DNA of 24,930 bases from UBA11524 sp964547515 (GTDB taxonomy: Bacteria; Bacillota; Clostridia; Christensenellales; Aristaeellaceae): the NCBI GenBank assembly GCA_964547515.1, contig CAZJOA010000020.1:1-24930 (forward strand), given 5' to 3'. A model generated the notes under the pieces. That model searched no databases and was not told the DNA's origin. It worked only from the letters and a program-made list of their open reading frames with translations. The position numbers and the translations under genes were made by a program. Below are positions 1 to 7,903 of the stretch, one piece after another (the first letter of the stretch is position 1; the number at the start of each line of letters is the position of its first letter).

Positions 1-1
1 C

Positions 2-535
2 GACATTCTGGTCAACTACGCCGGCATCATCAAGCGCATCCCCATGTGCGAGATGAGCTCGGCGGACTTCAGTCAGGTGGTGGACGTCGACCTGAACGCA
101 CCCTTCATCTGCGCCAAGGCCGTCATCCCGTCCATGGCCAGGAAGGGTCACGGCAAGATCATCAACATCTGCTCCATGATGTCCGAGCTGGGTCGTGAGA
201 CGGTCTCCGCCTACGCCGCGGCCAAGGGCGGCCTCAAGATGCTCACCAAGAACATCTGCGCCGAATACGGTCACCTGAACATCCAGTGCAACGGCATCGG
301 CCCGGGCTACATCGCCACGCCCCAGACCGCGCCCCTGCGCGAGACGCAGCCCGATGGCAGCCGTCACCCCTTCGACCAGTTTATCATCGCCAAGACCCCT
401 GCCGAGCGCTGGGGCGATCCCGATGACCTGGGCGGCCCCGCCGTCTTCCTGGCCTCCGATGCATCCAACTTCGTCAACGGCCACATCCTCTATGTGGACG
501 GCGGCATCCTGGCCTACATCGGCAAGCAGCCCTGA
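2..535 (+). CDS. SDR-family oxidoreductase, gluconate 5-dehydrogenase / KduD type (5' truncated)
   Basis: This is the C-terminal 177 residues of a classical short-chain dehydrogenase; the N-terminal NAD(P)-binding GxxxGxG part lies off the left edge. Visible are an NNAG-like motif (reading NYAG, visible residues 5-8), IIKR just after it, the catalytic Ser region ICSMMS (56-61), the YAAAK motif (Tyr71, Lys75) followed by GG, and the C-terminal VDGGILAYIGKQP. That ending and the NAGIIKR context are typical of gluconate 5-dehydrogenases and the related KduD (2-dehydro-3-deoxy-D-gluconate 5-dehydrogenase), which interconvert keto and hydroxy sugar acids in pectin or gluconate catabolism. The frame is open from base 2. 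It is the only plus-strand gene and converges on the minus-strand cluster, so it belongs to a different transcript, although a pectin link would suit its neighbours. The exact substrate is not determinable. Confidence 0.9.
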   Translation, partial: DILVNYAGIIKRIPMCEMSSADFSQVVDVDLNAPFICAKAVIPSMARKGHGKIINICSMMSELGRETVSAYAAAKGGLKMLTKNICAEYGHLNIQCNGIGPGYIATPQTAPLRETQPDGSRHPFDQFIIAKTPAERWGDPDDLGGPAVFLASDASNFVNGHILYVDGGILAYIGKQP

Positions 536-548
536 TCCCCCATACACG

Positions 549-584
549 AAAAGCCACTTCGCTGCAACGCGAGGTGGCTCTTTT
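549..584. terminator. Bidirectional intrinsic terminator between convergent genes
   Basis: A 10-bp stem (GCCACTTCGC at 553-562 with GCGAGGTGGC at 569-578, one T-G wobble) closes a 6-nt loop. AAAA flanks it on the left and TCTTTT on the right, so each strand reads a GC-rich hairpin followed by a T run. It sits in the 70-bp gap between the stop of the dehydrogenase and the stop of the last minus-strand gene, exactly where both transcripts should end. Confidence 0.85.
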
Positions 585-605
585 GATGCGGGGGACAATG
601 CTGCA

Positions 606-1415
606 TCAGCGTCGGCGCAGAAGCGTCCCCAGCATCCGCCGTGCCTCATCGGGCGTGGCCGTCTCCAGACCCATGGCGTGTATGAGCTGCGTCAGCCGTT
701 CCACCAGCTGATGATTCTGCTGCGCCCGCACGCCGTCAGCCAGATAGTCGCTGTCCTCAAAGCCGATGCGCACCACACTCGCGCCCATGGCGATGGCAGC
801 AGCAAGGAACTCCCAGTTGTCCCGCCCGTAATGGGTCACGCCCCATTTCGCATCCGGCGGCACGGCGGAACGGAATGCCTGAAGACAGGTCATATCCGGC
901 TGCATGCCGCCCCTGTGCCCGAACACCAGATTGTAGAAGATCGGCCTGCGATAAGGCTGCTGACGCGCATCGCGCTCGATGTTGCAGATCATGCCGATGT
1001 CGAACACCTCGACCTCCGGGATGATCCCCCTTTCGTAGGCGCTCCTGGCGCAGTACGCGATGTCCGCATCGGTGTTGACGTACACCGCACCGTTCAGGTT
1101 GGTGCTTCCGCCGTTGAGGGAGGCACTCTCCACACGCCAGTAATCCAGCGGGTTGCAGCGTTCCCGGATGGTCATGCCGGAAACGCCGCCGGTAGAAGCC
1201 TGCACCAGCACATCCGTCCGGGACAGGATCTCCTCAAAGGTGGCGACGAAATCGGTGATGTCCGGCGTCAGCGTCCCATCGGGCAGCCGGCAATGCAGAT
1301 GGCACATGCCCGCCCCCTTTTCCACGCACAGGCGGACGTCCTCCGCCAGGGCGACCTTGTCAATGGGCGTTCCGGCCTTCACCGGCGCGAGGGATATGAT
1401 GACCTTTCTTGCCAT
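606..1415 (-). CDS. Beta-keto acid cleavage enzyme (BKACE, DUF849 family)
   Basis: This 269-residue protein is of the DUF849/BKACE family: zinc-dependent TIM-barrel enzymes that condense a beta-keto acid with acetyl-CoA to give acetoacetate and a new CoA ester. The zinc motif reads CHLHCR (His39, His41), preceded by GAG. The C-terminal GFED (Glu220-Asp221) matches the Glu-Asp pair of the lysine-fermentation enzyme Kce. The start at 1415 is chosen because AGGAGG stands 6-7 nt upstream; a longer reading from 1544 would lie inside the preceding gene and has no family similarity. It lies 20 bp after the acid-sugar kinase and is the last gene of the operon, just before the terminator. The substrate is unknown. 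A sugar-derived keto acid is an inference from context, and BKACE enzymes are not a usual part of glycan operons. Confidence 0.85.
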   Translation of the reverse strand: MARKVIISLAPVKAGTPIDKVALAEDVRLCVEKGAGMCHLHCRLPDGTLTPDITDFVATFEEILSRTDVLVQASTGGVSGMTIRERCNPLDYWRVESASLNGGSTNLNGAVYVNTDADIAYCARSAYERGIIPEVEVFDIGMICNIERDARQQPYRRPIFYNLVFGHRGGMQPDMTCLQAFRSAVPPDAKWGVTHYGRDNWEFLAAAIAMGASVVRIGFEDSDYLADGVRAQQNHQLVERLTQLIHAMGLETATPDEARRMLGTLLRRR

Positions 1416-1435
1416 GGTGGCACCTCCTCTTCCGA

Positions 1436-2890
1436 TCAGGACAGCGCTTCCACAATGCTCCGCAGGGTGGATGCACTGCCCACATTTCCGGGGAAAATGA
1501 TGTAGGACAGACCGGGAAACAGGCTTTCCGCGCCCGTCTGCCACACGGGGATGCCCGGCTGCGCCTGACCCAGCACCCGCGCCCGCTTCACCCGCAGCGC
1601 CTTTGTCCCCACGTCACTGGAGGTGATGCCGCCCTTGGCGATCAGGAAGCGCGGCCGGAAGGAAAGCGTACCCACCACATTCGTGAGCGCCTCGGAAATG
1701 CGGACGGAGATCGCCAGCAGCTCCTCGGGGGACGCATCCTGCGGCAGAACAGGCTGACGGCTGGTGTACACCACTGCGGTTCGGCCATCGCGCATGGCCG
1801 CCTCCGCAAGGGCGACGGCGCGGCGGGTCTCATCGGCCAGCCCATCCGGGGTCTGCCAGCCGTCCACATGGAACTCGATAAAGGTCAGCGGCACGGCAGA
1901 CTCCCGCAGACAGTTCAGCTGATCGGTGGTCTTCTGCACATGTGAGCCCACCAGCACCAGACCGCCCACGGTGCTGTCCGCGTCATTCATCTCCTCCCGG
2001 CTGAGCAGCGGACGATCCGCCACATGCCCGAAGACCTTCGGCACGGCTGCGGCACTGCGGATCAGATAATGCCTGCCGCGTTTCATCAGCCGCATCAGCA
2101 CGATCGCCAGCGCCTGAACGTCCGCCTCTTCGGTCGCGTCGGCAACGATATAGTGGTATCCCGGCATGTGCAGGAGCTTCTGCACGATGGCATCCAGGTG
2201 CAGGCCGCGCATGTCCCGCAGGGTGATGCGGACGATCTGCTCCGCGCTGACCCGATCCCCCGATTTCTCCCGGAGGTATCCCGCCAGGTCGGAATGCCCA
2301 TAGCCGAAGGTCCTGTCCCGGGCGAATTCCGTCTGCGCGGCCGGGATCAGGTGCTCCCCTTCCCTGACATAGTGCACGCCGCCGATGGTGAAGCGTCCGC
2401 CCTCCCTGAAAAACGGGCAGAGCACTTCCCCGGAAAAGGCAGGCCAGCCCTCGTCCTCCAGGGCTTCGCGCAGCACCTGGGTCTCCAGGGGATAATGTCC
2501 GCGCAGGGTGGAATCGCCCCGGGAGATGATGAGCAGCTCCACACCGGCATTCCGGGCGGCCTGCGCGGCATTCCGGGCGATCTCCCGATGGACATGAGCC
2601 GTCCTTTCCGCCGAAAAGCTGCGGGAATTGGTCAGCACAAAAAACAGCTTCTCCCCGCCGGAAAGGACATCGGTCAGCGTCTCCACATCCCAGGCGGTCA
2701 GGACGGTAATGTCGTGGACGGTCTGCACGCCGGTGGGGTCGTCATCCAGCACCATCACACGGGCGCTGAAGTCGGCATAGGCTTGCTCGAACAGCCGGCG
2801 GATGGTCTCGCGAGCGTCCGTCCGCTGCCAGAGCGCCTCACATTCGGCAAAGGCCTGTCCGGCATGCAAGGGGGTCAAACCGGTTTCCAT
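1436..2890 (-). CDS. Four-carbon acid sugar kinase family protein (DUF1537)
   Basis: This 484-residue protein has the two-domain architecture of the DUF1537 family, whose characterised members (DtnK, DenK, OtnK) phosphorylate D-threonate, D-erythronate or 3-oxo-tetronates with ATP. The N-terminal substrate domain opens with VLDDDPTGVQTVHD (47-60), a hallmark of the family. The C-terminal nucleotide domain carries AKGGITSSDVGTKAL (418-432) and FPGNVGS near the end. The ATG at 2890 is preceded by AGGAGG at good spacing. The gene follows GH127 by 9 bp and precedes the BKACE gene by 20 bp. In most known loci the partner is a class II (OtnC-like) aldolase, a dehydrogenase or PdxA2. Here the aldolase upstream is of the fructose-bisphosphate type and the downstream partner is a BKACE, so the substrate may differ from known ones. 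The family call is secure, the substrate is open. Confidence 0.9.
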   Translation of the reverse strand: METGLTPLHAGQAFAECEALWQRTDARETIRRLFEQAYADFSARVMVLDDDPTGVQTVHDITVLTAWDVETLTDVLSGGEKLFFVLTNSRSFSAERTAHVHREIARNAAQAARNAGVELLIISRGDSTLRGHYPLETQVLREALEDEGWPAFSGEVLCPFFREGGRFTIGGVHYVREGEHLIPAAQTEFARDRTFGYGHSDLAGYLREKSGDRVSAEQIVRITLRDMRGLHLDAIVQKLLHMPGYHYIVADATEEADVQALAIVLMRLMKRGRHYLIRSAAAVPKVFGHVADRPLLSREEMNDADSTVGGLVLVGSHVQKTTDQLNCLRESAVPLTFIEFHVDGWQTPDGLADETRRAVALAEAAMRDGRTAVVYTSRQPVLPQDASPEELLAISVRISEALTNVVGTLSFRPRFLIAKGGITSSDVGTKALRVKRARVLGQAQPGIPVWQTGAESLFPGLSYIIFPGNVGSASTLRSIVEALS

Positions 2891-2899
2891 AAGCCCCTC

Positions 2900-4858
2900 C
2901 TATTCCAATTCGCGCCACGCCAGCGGCAGCCACACCAGCATTTCGCCCATTCCGCGGTTGTCCCAGGCAAAATACGGGATCAGCCGCACCCGGCAGGGTC
3001 GAAGCGGTACGCCCCCGAAGGTGCGGTACAGCCGCTCGCGCTGCTTTTCATCCATCTGCTGACAGAGCAGGGTGGTCTCCAGTGCCGGGATGCTGCGGCC
3101 ATCGATCTCCACCTGCGTCCGGTGGAAATCCGGCGAGAGCGGCAGCAGCAGATCATGCAGGCGCACGGCGGAGGGCACATCAGCCGTCTCGATGCAGTAG
3201 ACCAGCGGGCCGACCTCGACGCAGGCCTGATTCCGATCCTCCTCGATGAGGCCATGTCCCACGGTCAAACGGGGCTGCATGTGCAGCTCCAGCACACAGG
3301 TGAAATCCGCCGGCTGCGTCACGTCGATCACGGTGTATGCCCCGCAGGGCAGTCTGCGATTCTCGCCCCGGACGGTGAGTTCCGCCCCCTCTGCCCAGGC
3401 GGGAACGCGCAGATGCAGCCGGAAGGGAACGCCATTGCTTTGGCTGACGGCGAAGGTGATGCGCCCGTCATAGGGATAAGCCGTTTGCTGCGTCAGGCGG
3501 AAGGCAGCACCGTTTTTCAGTGTGAAGGAAGCCTCGTTCGCGCCGTAGAGACCCGTCCACACGCCATCCCCATCCACGGCGTAGGCGTACTCGGAGGTCT
3601 GCGCCAGCGTTCGCGCCAGATTCGGCGGACAGCAGTAGCTCATGATGTACTCCGTGCGCGTCTGCCCCCAGACCAGCTCATAGGGCAGCTCCTTCGCCCT
3701 TTGCAGCATGTTCTCGTAGAAGAACCTGCGCCCATCCAGGCTCATCCCCGCCATGTTCACATTGAGCAGCATACGCTCCAGCATGTCCATGTACTCCGCC
3801 TTCGGGTCGATCAGGAACATACGCCATGCCCAGAACATGCCCCCCAGGGAGGCACAGGTCTCATTGTAGGCGGTCACATTGGGCAGCTGATACTCATACC
3901 CATAGGCCTGATGCACCAGCTGATGCTCGAAGAAGTTGCCGTAGGGCGATGCGCCATTGTACAGCGCACCGCAGCCCCCGGTGATGTACATCTTCCGGGT
4001 GACCAGGTGATGCCAGACGCTCTCCAGCACCTCGCGGTATTCGGGGTCGCCCTCCTCCATGTAGAGGTCAGCCACACCCGCATACAGGTAGTTGGCGCGC
4101 ACGGCATGACCGACGATCTTGCGGTGCTGCCTGAGCGGCAGACGATCCTGATTGTCATCCAGGCCATTCCGGACCGAATCGCGCAGCGCCACGGACAGAT
4201 GCGCCAGATCCAGATAGGCCCTGTTGCCCGTGGTGCGGTAGAGCTCGACCAGACCCATATAATGAGATGGACACACGGCGGTCTTGACCTCGCCCGTGCG
4301 CGTGGCCTCCTCATACAGCGCCTTGAGGTATCCGGCGGCACGCTCCGCCACCCGCAGGAAGCTGTCCCGACCCGTCAGGCGGTAATACAGACAGGCGGAG
4401 GTGAACATGTGCCCCATGTTGTACACCTCAAAGTCATTGATGTCCCCCTGACGCTGGAGGCCATTGCCCTGCTTTTCGCCGATGATCTGCTTGGTGGAAA
4501 GATAGCCGTCCGCCAGCTGCGCCCGTCCAAAGAGGGCGATGTAGTCCTCCAGCTGCTCCAGCAGCTGCTCATTCCCGCACCGCACGGCGGTGTATACGGC
4601 GGATTCGAACCACTTGTAGAAATCACCGTCACCAAACACCGTGCCGGAGAAGTCCCCCTCCGCCTCACCCGCGGCGATGCGGAAGTTCTCCACCACATGG
4701 CTGATCGTCCTGTCCTCAAGCATGTGCTGCAAATGGGGGACGGTCACGGCGGCGACGGTATCAAAGCGTTCCCGATACAGGCCGGATGTCCATCTGACAT
4801 CCCGGAAGGGCACGCCCGCTGCCTTTGCATACGGGGAACGGGAGGTATCAGCGATCAT
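2900..4858 (-). CDS. Glycoside hydrolase family 127 protein (beta-L-arabinofuranosidase family)
   Basis: This 652-residue protein, without signal peptide, matches the (alpha/alpha)6-barrel plus beta-sandwich layout of GH127 (former DUF1680). AYNETCA (Glu333, Cys335) and SYCCPPN (Cys409, Cys410) correspond to the zinc site and catalytic cysteine of HypBA1 (Glu338, Cys340, Cys417, Cys418 in that enzyme). At the position of its acid/base Glu322, sixteen residues before the zinc Glu, this protein has Gln317 (motif HQAYGYEYQLPN). Family members remove beta-L-arabinofuranosyl residues, and one Bacteroides RG-II enzyme of this family is recalled to release aceric acid, so specificity is open. The ATG at 4858 shares ATGA with the stop of the racemase gene and has GAGAAAGGG upstream. 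An in-frame GTG at 4867 would butt directly against that site and is less likely. Confidence 0.9.
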   Translation of the reverse strand: MIADTSRSPYAKAAGVPFRDVRWTSGLYRERFDTVAAVTVPHLQHMLEDRTISHVVENFRIAAGEAEGDFSGTVFGDGDFYKWFESAVYTAVRCGNEQLLEQLEDYIALFGRAQLADGYLSTKQIIGEKQGNGLQRQGDINDFEVYNMGHMFTSACLYYRLTGRDSFLRVAERAAGYLKALYEEATRTGEVKTAVCPSHYMGLVELYRTTGNRAYLDLAHLSVALRDSVRNGLDDNQDRLPLRQHRKIVGHAVRANYLYAGVADLYMEEGDPEYREVLESVWHHLVTRKMYITGGCGALYNGASPYGNFFEHQLVHQAYGYEYQLPNVTAYNETCASLGGMFWAWRMFLIDPKAEYMDMLERMLLNVNMAGMSLDGRRFFYENMLQRAKELPYELVWGQTRTEYIMSYCCPPNLARTLAQTSEYAYAVDGDGVWTGLYGANEASFTLKNGAAFRLTQQTAYPYDGRITFAVSQSNGVPFRLHLRVPAWAEGAELTVRGENRRLPCGAYTVIDVTQPADFTCVLELHMQPRLTVGHGLIEEDRNQACVEVGPLVYCIETADVPSAVRLHDLLLPLSPDFHRTQVEIDGRSIPALETTLLCQQMDEKQRERLYRTFGGVPLRPCRVRLIPYFAWDNRGMGEMLVWLPLAWRELE

Positions 4859-5526
4859 ACGATGCACCCTTTCTCTTGCAGCGCCCTTCTGAGGGCGGCA
4901 GCGCCAAACCGGGGGCTGGACAGCGTCGGAATGCCGCAGGCCGCCTCGATGTCCTGCTCCACATAGGCCATGGAGCCCTGCGCCAGCACGATCACATCCA
5001 CCTGCGCACAGATCGACTTGGCCGCCGCGATCAGGCGCTGCCGGAACTGCGTCTGATCCAGCCCGAAGGCATCGACCAGGCCGTCCGTCAGCTGCACCTG
5101 CTTCCCCATGGCACGGGCTGCACGGCGAAGCGTGCCCTTGGTGGGCTCCAGGGTGGTGGGGAGGGTCGCCAGCACGCCGATGCGCATGCCCTTGCGGACG
5201 GCTTCACGGCACATGTCCTCATCCACGCGCACCACCGGCACACCGATATAGGCCGCTGCGGGCTGGAAGGCGTCCGCCGCCTCACCCACGGAGGAACAGA
5301 TATTCAAAATCGCATCCGCACCCTGCATCACGGCGCTGGTGTACATCCCCATCAGCCGTGCAGCCGCTCCGGGCGTGACATGACCGGCTTGACGGATCTC
5401 CGCCAGAATGCTGGCATCCTGCATGCTGATGAGCTCGGCCTCACTGCCCAGTGCGGCGCGTACCTCGCGCTCCACCAGCTCGATCAGCTCAGGGGTGGTG
5501 CTTGTATAGACCAGGGCTGCCTTCAT
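4855..5526 (-). CDS. Aspartate/glutamate racemase family protein
   Basis: This 223-residue protein of the Asp/Glu/hydantoin racemase fold has two Rossmann-like halves. The first catalytic cysteine motif is clear (NICSSVGE, Cys77). In the second half, where two-base racemases carry the other cysteine, the corresponding strand reads VIVLAQGSM, with Gln183. Family members include amino-acid racemases, maleate isomerase, hydantoin racemase and decarboxylases, all working through cysteine-assisted carbanion chemistry next to a carboxylate. A one-cysteine member need not be a racemase. The start at 5526 overlaps the aldolase stop as ATGA; its own stop overlaps GH127 as ATGA, so it is tightly embedded in the operon. 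An acidic substrate from the glycan (sugar acid) is an inference only; no family member of known function with this context comes to mind. Confidence 0.8.
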   Translation of the reverse strand: MKAALVYTSTTPELIELVEREVRAALGSEAELISMQDASILAEIRQAGHVTPGAAARLMGMYTSAVMQGADAILNICSSVGEAADAFQPAAAYIGVPVVRVDEDMCREAVRKGMRIGVLATLPTTLEPTKGTLRRAARAMGKQVQLTDGLVDAFGLDQTQFRQRLIAAAKSICAQVDVIVLAQGSMAYVEQDIEAACGIPTLSSPRFGAAALRRALQEKGCIV

Positions 5527-6404
5527 GCTTTGTCTCCTCCCGCTTTTCCGATGCAGCCGAAAAGCCGCATCTTGTCCATGCTCACCTGCCTGACCGCAGC
5601 CAGACCCGGCTGCATGGTGATGAGCTGCATATTGCCGGTATCCGCAATGTCCTGCTCGTCCAGGATGAACCGGCGTGTCGCCCGGGCGAAGGCGGCTCTG
5701 CACTCGGCGTTGACGTTGATCTTGCACACCCCCATGCCGATGACACGGCGAATGTCATCCGCCGCGATTCCCGATCCGCCATGCAGCACCAGGGGGACAT
5801 GACCCACTGCCTGCCGGATGGTCTCCAGCAGGGGGAAGTTCAGCCCCTTCCAATCCGGCGGATACGCACCGTGCCTATTGCCGATCCCTGCGGCCAGCAT
5901 ATCCACGCCGGTCGCCGCCATGCGCGCGCATTCATCCGGATCGGCCAATTCGCCGTCCGCCGCGCCGCCGTCTTCATGCCCCGCCACCGCACCGACCTCG
6001 GCCTCCAGCGACACGCCCCGCGCATGACAGAGCGCCGCGAGCTCACCCGTCAGGCGAAGATTCTCCCCGATCGGCAGACGGCTGCCGTCAAACATCACCG
6101 AGGTGAAGCCGGCGTGCAGCGCTGCCAGTGCCGCGTCATACGCGCTGTGATCGGCATGGAGGCATACCGGGACGCAGATGTGATCGAAGTCCAGGATGCT
6201 CCCGACCACGTCCGCGATGGTTCTGTAGCCGCCCAACTGCCCCGCAGCCCCCATCGACACGCCCAGGATCAGCGGGGCTTTCACCTCCTGTGCGGCATTG
6301 ACCAGGGTGCGGATGGATTCCAGGTTGCTGATGTTGATCTGCGCAACGGCATAGCGGCCCTTCTGCGCGTCTTGCAGCATCGCCGCGGCGCTGACACAGG
6401 GCAT
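5523..6404 (-). CDS. Class II ketose-bisphosphate aldolase (fructose-bisphosphate aldolase family)
   Basis: This 293-residue zinc aldolase of the FbaA/GatY/AgaY family reversibly cleaves a ketose phosphate into dihydroxyacetone phosphate plus an aldehyde. Visible are LHADHS (Asp85 catalytic, His86 zinc), EAEVGAVAGHEDG (Glu134/Glu136), GIGNRHGAY (His178) and VLHGGSG (His208), then KINVNAE in place of the usual KINIDTD. The start at 6404 is chosen because GGGAGGT lies 6-7 nt upstream. An ATG at 6422 that overlaps the kinase stop as ATGA has no convincing site. Its position right after an FGGY kinase and an isomerase suggests it splits the phosphorylated ketose made by them, for example a ketohexose or 6-deoxyketose phosphate. 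A tagatose- or fructose-bisphosphate role is possible, but no phosphofructokinase is present. Confidence 0.88.
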   Translation of the reverse strand: MPCVSAAAMLQDAQKGRYAVAQINISNLESIRTLVNAAQEVKAPLILGVSMGAAGQLGGYRTIADVVGSILDFDHICVPVCLHADHSAYDAALAALHAGFTSVMFDGSRLPIGENLRLTGELAALCHARGVSLEAEVGAVAGHEDGGAADGELADPDECARMAATGVDMLAAGIGNRHGAYPPDWKGLNFPLLETIRQAVGHVPLVLHGGSGIAADDIRRVIGMGVCKINVNAECRAAFARATRRFILDEQDIADTGNMQLITMQPGLAAVRQVSMDKMRLFGCIGKAGGDKA

Positions 6405-6418
6405 GAGGATACCTCCCT

Positions 6419-7894
6419 TCATGTGGACAGGATCGTCCGGACTGCTGCCTTCCAGCCATCGTATTTCCGTTTGCGGAGGTCTTCCGCCATCGCAGGTGCG
6501 AACCGTTCATAGCGGCTGCGGGTGAACACGTCCTCCGTGTACAGCCCCGCACCCAGCCCCGCCGCGTATGCCGCGCCCATGGCGGACAATTCCTCCGTCG
6601 CGGAGACCATCACGGGGCTGGACAGCATGTCGCTTTGGAACTGCATCAGCCATCGGTTGCGGGTCGGACCGCCATCCACGCGCAGCTCGACCTGTTCAAC
6701 AGCGGCTTCCTGCTGCATCAGCCTGACGATCTCCGTGATCTGATAGGCAATCGCCTCCAGCCCCGCCTTCACCAGCTCAGCCCGACCCGTCGTGCGGCTC
6801 ATGCCCACGAAGGCGGCGGAAGCATCACTGCGCCAATAGGGTGCGCCCAGCCCCGAAAATGCCGGCACAAGGCAGGTCTGATCCTGCGGATTGGCCTGAC
6901 GCGCCACCGTTTCCGATTCCCCCGCGCTCGTCAGCAGTCCCAGATCGTTTTTCAGCCAGGAGATGATCGCACCCGTATAATTGACATTGCCCTCCAGGAC
7001 ATACTGTACCCGTCCGCGCAGCTTCCACGCAAGGGAGGTCACGATGCCCCGCTCGGAGAAGATCGGCGCGTCACCGATGTTCATCATGATGGAAGAGCCT
7101 GTTCCATAGGTGGTCTTCATCATGCCGCGCTCCAGGCAGCCCTGACCCAGCAGTGCGCCGTGGGAATCCCCCAGCACGCCATGGATCGGTATCTTCACGG
7201 GCAGCACGCCCTCAAAGTCGGTATGGCCAAACACGCCGTCGGAATCCGTCAGCTGTGCCATGCAGCAGCGCGGAATGCCGAAAAGCTCCAGCAGGTCTTC
7301 ATCCCAGCGCAGCGCCGCGATGTTGAACAGCTGCGTCCGGGAGGCATTGGAATAGTCGGTGCGGAATTCCCGTCCGCCGGTCAGCCGATGGACAAGATAG
7401 CTGTCCATCGTGCCGCATAAGACCTCACCGCGGCGTGCGGCAGCCTTCACGCCGTGGACATTCTCCATGATCCATGCCAGCTTGGCCGCAGAGAAATACG
7501 GCGAGAGCCGCAAGCCCGTGCGTCGGCGAAGCATATCCGCATGCCCCTGCTGTGCAATGCGGTCACAGATGGCCGCCCCCCTGGCGCATTGCCACACGAT
7601 GGCGTTGTACAGGGGCTTGCCGCTGCGATCCCAGGCCAGCGCCGTTTCACGCTGGTTGCTGATGCCCACGGCGCGGATGTCCGCCGCCCGCACGCCCGAT
7701 TCAGCCACCAGCCGCTTCACCAGTGCGATCAGGTTGGCGTAGATCTCCTCCGGGTCGTGCTCCACATAGCCGCGTGCATCCACATGCTGCGTGTGCGACT
7801 TGTCCACCCGCAGCGTCATGCGGCCCTGCGCGTCAAACAGCATGACCTTGGTGCCCTGGGTGCTCTGGTCGATGCCGAGAATGTAGTCAGCCAT
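6419..7894 (-). CDS. FGGY-family carbohydrate kinase (glycerol kinase-like)
   Basis: This 491-residue sugar kinase of the actin-like FGGY family phosphorylates a ketose or polyol with ATP. The N-terminal phosphate loop ILGIDQSTQGTK (5-16), the glycerol-kinase-like ISNQRET (78-84) and YNAIVWQCA (96-104), the catalytic Asp243 in GVLGDSHGALLGQ, and the ATP-binding KTTYGTGSS are all present. It resembles glycerol kinase in N-terminal motifs, but its neighbours (isomerase, transketolase, aldolase) argue for a ketose such as fuculose, rhamnulose, xylulose or apulose. The ATG at 7894 has GAGGG six nt upstream. An ATG at 7900, two codons earlier, would touch that site. The gene begins 9 bp after the stop of the transketolase C subunit and ends 14 bp before the aldolase. 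Exact substrate unknown. Confidence 0.88.
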   Translation of the reverse strand: MADYILGIDQSTQGTKVMLFDAQGRMTLRVDKSHTQHVDARGYVEHDPEEIYANLIALVKRLVAESGVRAADIRAVGISNQRETALAWDRSGKPLYNAIVWQCARGAAICDRIAQQGHADMLRRRTGLRLSPYFSAAKLAWIMENVHGVKAAARRGEVLCGTMDSYLVHRLTGGREFRTDYSNASRTQLFNIAALRWDEDLLELFGIPRCCMAQLTDSDGVFGHTDFEGVLPVKIPIHGVLGDSHGALLGQGCLERGMMKTTYGTGSSIMMNIGDAPIFSERGIVTSLAWKLRGRVQYVLEGNVNYTGAIISWLKNDLGLLTSAGESETVARQANPQDQTCLVPAFSGLGAPYWRSDASAAFVGMSRTTGRAELVKAGLEAIAYQITEIVRLMQQEAAVEQVELRVDGGPTRNRWLMQFQSDMLSSPVMVSATEELSAMGAAYAAGLGAGLYTEDVFTRSRYERFAPAMAEDLRKRKYDGWKAAVRTILST

Positions 7895-7903
7895 GTGCAT
7901 CCC

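Noticed and set aside
2024..4966. A 980-codon plus-strand open frame opposite GH127 and the acid-sugar kinase
   Set aside because: Same reasoning: antisense to well-supported genes, no family resemblance, GC-driven lack of stop codons.
6402..6422. Aldolase start at 6422, overlapping the kinase stop as ATGA
   Set aside because: No purine-rich site upstream, while GGGAGGT precedes the ATG at 6404 at good spacing; the ATGA overlap alone was not enough.
6419..7894. Calling the FGGY protein a true glycerol kinase (glpK)
   Set aside because: The N-terminal motifs resemble glycerol kinase, but the setting with an isomerase, transketolase and aldolase speaks for a sugar substrate and no glycerol uptake or dehydrogenase gene is nearby.
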